A stretch of DNA of 64,000 nucleotides. Source: Knoellia sp. Soil729. GTDB lineage: Bacteria > Actinomycetota > Actinomycetes > Actinomycetales > Dermatophilaceae. Positions 62,828 through 64,000 of this stretch are shown here, one piece after another. Within the stretch, counting starts at the first letter, position 1. Every line of letters starts with the position of its first letter. The translations under genes and the position numbers were made by a program. The notes below the pieces were generated by a model. It was not told the origin of the DNA, ran no database searches, and was given only the letters and a program-made list of their open reading frames with translations. The stretch is taken from the NCBI RefSeq assembly GCF_001427985.1, contig NZ_LMSA01000001.1:563629-627628 (forward strand), given 5' to 3'.

Positions 62828-63907
62828 TCAAGTGAGGTCGGTCCGGCCCAGCTCCTTGAGCAGCGCGACGACCTGCTTGACGTCCTGGGCACGCTCCCGG
62901 GTCGTGACGAGCACGGCGTCCCCCGAGTCGATGACGACGACGTCCTCCACCCCCACGACGGCGATGGGTCGACCGCCGCGCGGCGAGACGAGGCCGGTGG
63001 AGTCGACCGAGTGCACGAGCGCCGGGTCCCCGAGGATGCGCGGCCCTTCCTCGGGTTCGGGCAGCAGCGAGGCGAGGCTCGAGAAGTCCCCGATGTCGTC
63101 CCAGGCGAAGTTCCCGGGCACCACGGCTACCACGCCGATGTCGGCGGCGGGCTCGGCGACCGCATGGTCGATGGCGATCTTCTCGAGGGTGGACCAGATC
63201 GCGTCGAGCCGCGACGGGTCCGCGGCGATGGCGCGCACGCCGTCGGCCAGCTCGGGGTGCCAGCGGTGCAGGAGGTCGAGCAGGGTTGCCGCTCGCACGA
63301 CGAACATGCCTGCATTCCAACGGAACTCACCAGTTGCAAGATAGGCAGCGGCACGTCGGCCGTCCGGCTTCTCGACGAACTGACGCACCCGCCGGGCCGT
63401 TGCCACGCCGGGGATCGCCGCTCCCATCTGGATGTAGCCGAAGCCCGTCGACGGATGGGTCGGCTCGATGCCGATGGTCACGACGCGTCCGCCGCGGGCC
63501 ACCTCGACCGCCTCGGTCACGCAGGCGTGGAAGGCCGACGCGTCGGGGATGACGTGGTCGGCCGCGAAGGAACCGAGAATCGCCTCGGGGTCCTGCGCCT
63601 CGACGACGGCTGCTGCCAGCCCGATCGCCGCCATCGACTCGCGGGGGGCCGGCTCGGCGATGACCTGCGCATCGGCGAGCGAGGGCAGCTGCTCCCGCAC
63701 CGCGGCCTCGTGGGCCGCGCCCGTCACGATGACGACCCGGTCGCCGGCCAGCGGCGTCACCCGGTCCACGGTCTCCTGGAGCAGGCTGCGCCCGGAGCCG
63801 GTGAGGTCGTGCAGGAACTTGGGGTGGCCGGCGCGAGACAGCGGCCACAGGCGGGTCCCGGCTCCCCCCGCAGGGATGACGGCCCAGAACCCGGGAATGT
63901 CTGACAT
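62828..63907 (-). CDS. manC: Mannose-1-phosphate guanylyltransferase
   Basis: Makes GDP-mannose from mannose-1-phosphate and GTP for glycans and glycolipids. The 359-residue protein has the nucleotidyltransferase N-terminal signature VIPAGGAGTRLWPLSRAGHPKFL (G-G-x-G-T-R-L-W and the Lys), the base-binding LGSFAADHVIPD, FVEKPD with the sugar contacts, WNAGMFVV and a later WDDIGDFSSL. It lacks the C-terminal isomerase domain of bifunctional ManC/PMI proteins. Similar in place and length to Rv3264c. The start ATG 63907 and the divergent gene at 63946 share a control region of 38 bases. Confidence 0.94.
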   Translation of the reverse strand: MSDIPGFWAVIPAGGAGTRLWPLSRAGHPKFLHDLTGSGRSLLQETVDRVTPLAGDRVVIVTGAAHEAAVREQLPSLADAQVIAEPAPRESMAAIGLAAAVVEAQDPEAILGSFAADHVIPDASAFHACVTEAVEVARGGRVVTIGIEPTHPSTGFGYIQMGAAIPGVATARRVRQFVEKPDGRRAAAYLATGEFRWNAGMFVVRAATLLDLLHRWHPELADGVRAIAADPSRLDAIWSTLEKIAIDHAVAEPAADIGVVAVVPGNFAWDDIGDFSSLASLLPEPEEGPRILGDPALVHSVDSTGLVSPRGGRPIAVVGVEDVVVIDSGDAVLVTTRERAQDVKQVVALLKELGRTDLT

Positions 63908-63945
63908 GGCGTCAGGCTAGCCACCCCGACACCTACGATGGCCCG

Positions 63946-64000
63946 ATGGATCTGCTGGAGCCGGTGCTGTTCACCGACGCCTGGGGCTCCCACGTGTCCA
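63946..64000 (+). CDS. 5' end of an unidentified gene, cut by the window edge
   Basis: ATG 63946 is preceded by TACGAT and six bases, the leaderless pattern seen before many genes here, and opens a frame to the window edge (MDLLEPVLFTDAWGSHVS). Eighteen residues are too few to name a family. It is divergent from the guanylyltransferase gene. Its codon use is the same GC-rich type as the neighbours. Confidence 0.5.
   Translation, partial: MDLLEPVLFTDAWGSHVS

Overview
The window is a 64 kb piece of a high-GC actinobacterial chromosome. GC-rich codon third positions, actinobacteria-specific genes (AccE, AccA3-type carboxylase, LpdA-type quinone reductase, F420-type LLM protein, MT0933-like antitoxin) and a gene order like the manC / LCP / fadE25-purE-purK-gtrA / birA-accD5-accE / maf / accA3 / lpdA / PNP-pmmB / add-deoA-cdd stretch of Mycobacterium tuberculosis all point there. 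A member of Micrococcales, Intrasporangiaceae-like, is my inference; no rRNA is present to settle it. No tRNA, rRNA, IS element, prophage or CRISPR array was seen. No gene-free stretch reaches 300 bases.

Layout. 1-6.5 kb is a cell-envelope locus: the tail of a DUF6541 membrane protein, a one-domain and a two-domain TagF-like polymerase, a GT2 glycosyltransferase and an LCP ligase. 6.6-17.3 kb holds FadE25, an LLM oxidoreductase, a CoA-binding protein, purEK, GtrA, a two-component system, a class III cyclase, BirA and the AccD5/AccE carboxylase subunits. 17.4-23.5 kb holds a MOSC protein, a DUF559 protein, a DUF885 peptidase-like protein, a Na+/H+ antiporter fused to a UBP zinc finger, and Maf. 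23.5-27 kb is a MerR-controlled acyl-CoA dehydrogenase/carboxylase pair. 27-34 kb holds a PfkB kinase, a first MoxR/VWA pair, an aldo-keto reductase, AccA3 and an MT0933-like protein. 34-44 kb is LpdA, a nucleoside and deoxyribose salvage group (PNP, PmmB, DeoC, a catalytic plus a truncated aldehyde dehydrogenase, a uridine-kinase-like enzyme) and a frameshifted DUF222-HNH pseudogene. 44-55 kb holds a second MoxR-like/VWA pair and a third, full MoxR-DUF58-DUF4129-DUF4350-RDD-SpoIIM cluster. 55-59 kb is an amidohydrolase-cdd-deoA-add operon. 59-62.2 kb is a GbsR/MarR regulator divergent from an ABC exporter. 62.2-64 kb has a higBA toxin-antitoxin pair, manC and the first codons of another gene.

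Working together: AccA3, AccD5, AccE and BirA supply a biotin-dependent acyl-CoA carboxylase. PNP, DeoA, Cdd, Add, PmmB and DeoC turn nucleosides into bases plus pentose phosphates and then glyceraldehyde-3-phosphate and acetaldehyde, which the adjacent aldehyde dehydrogenase could oxidise. TagF-like enzymes, LCP, GtrA and ManC point to surface-polymer synthesis.

Unusual signals: a dispersed intergenic repeat of about 45-60 bp in three places; an octamer GTATGCCG/CGGCATAC strongly over-represented on both strands; about twenty genes with the leaderless promoter signature TANNNT-N6/7-RTG; a 91-bp near-perfect palindrome between convergent genes; operator-like dyads for the MerR, GbsR and HigA regulators; three MoxR modules within 25 kb; and a split gene pair resembling the two halves of ALDH16.
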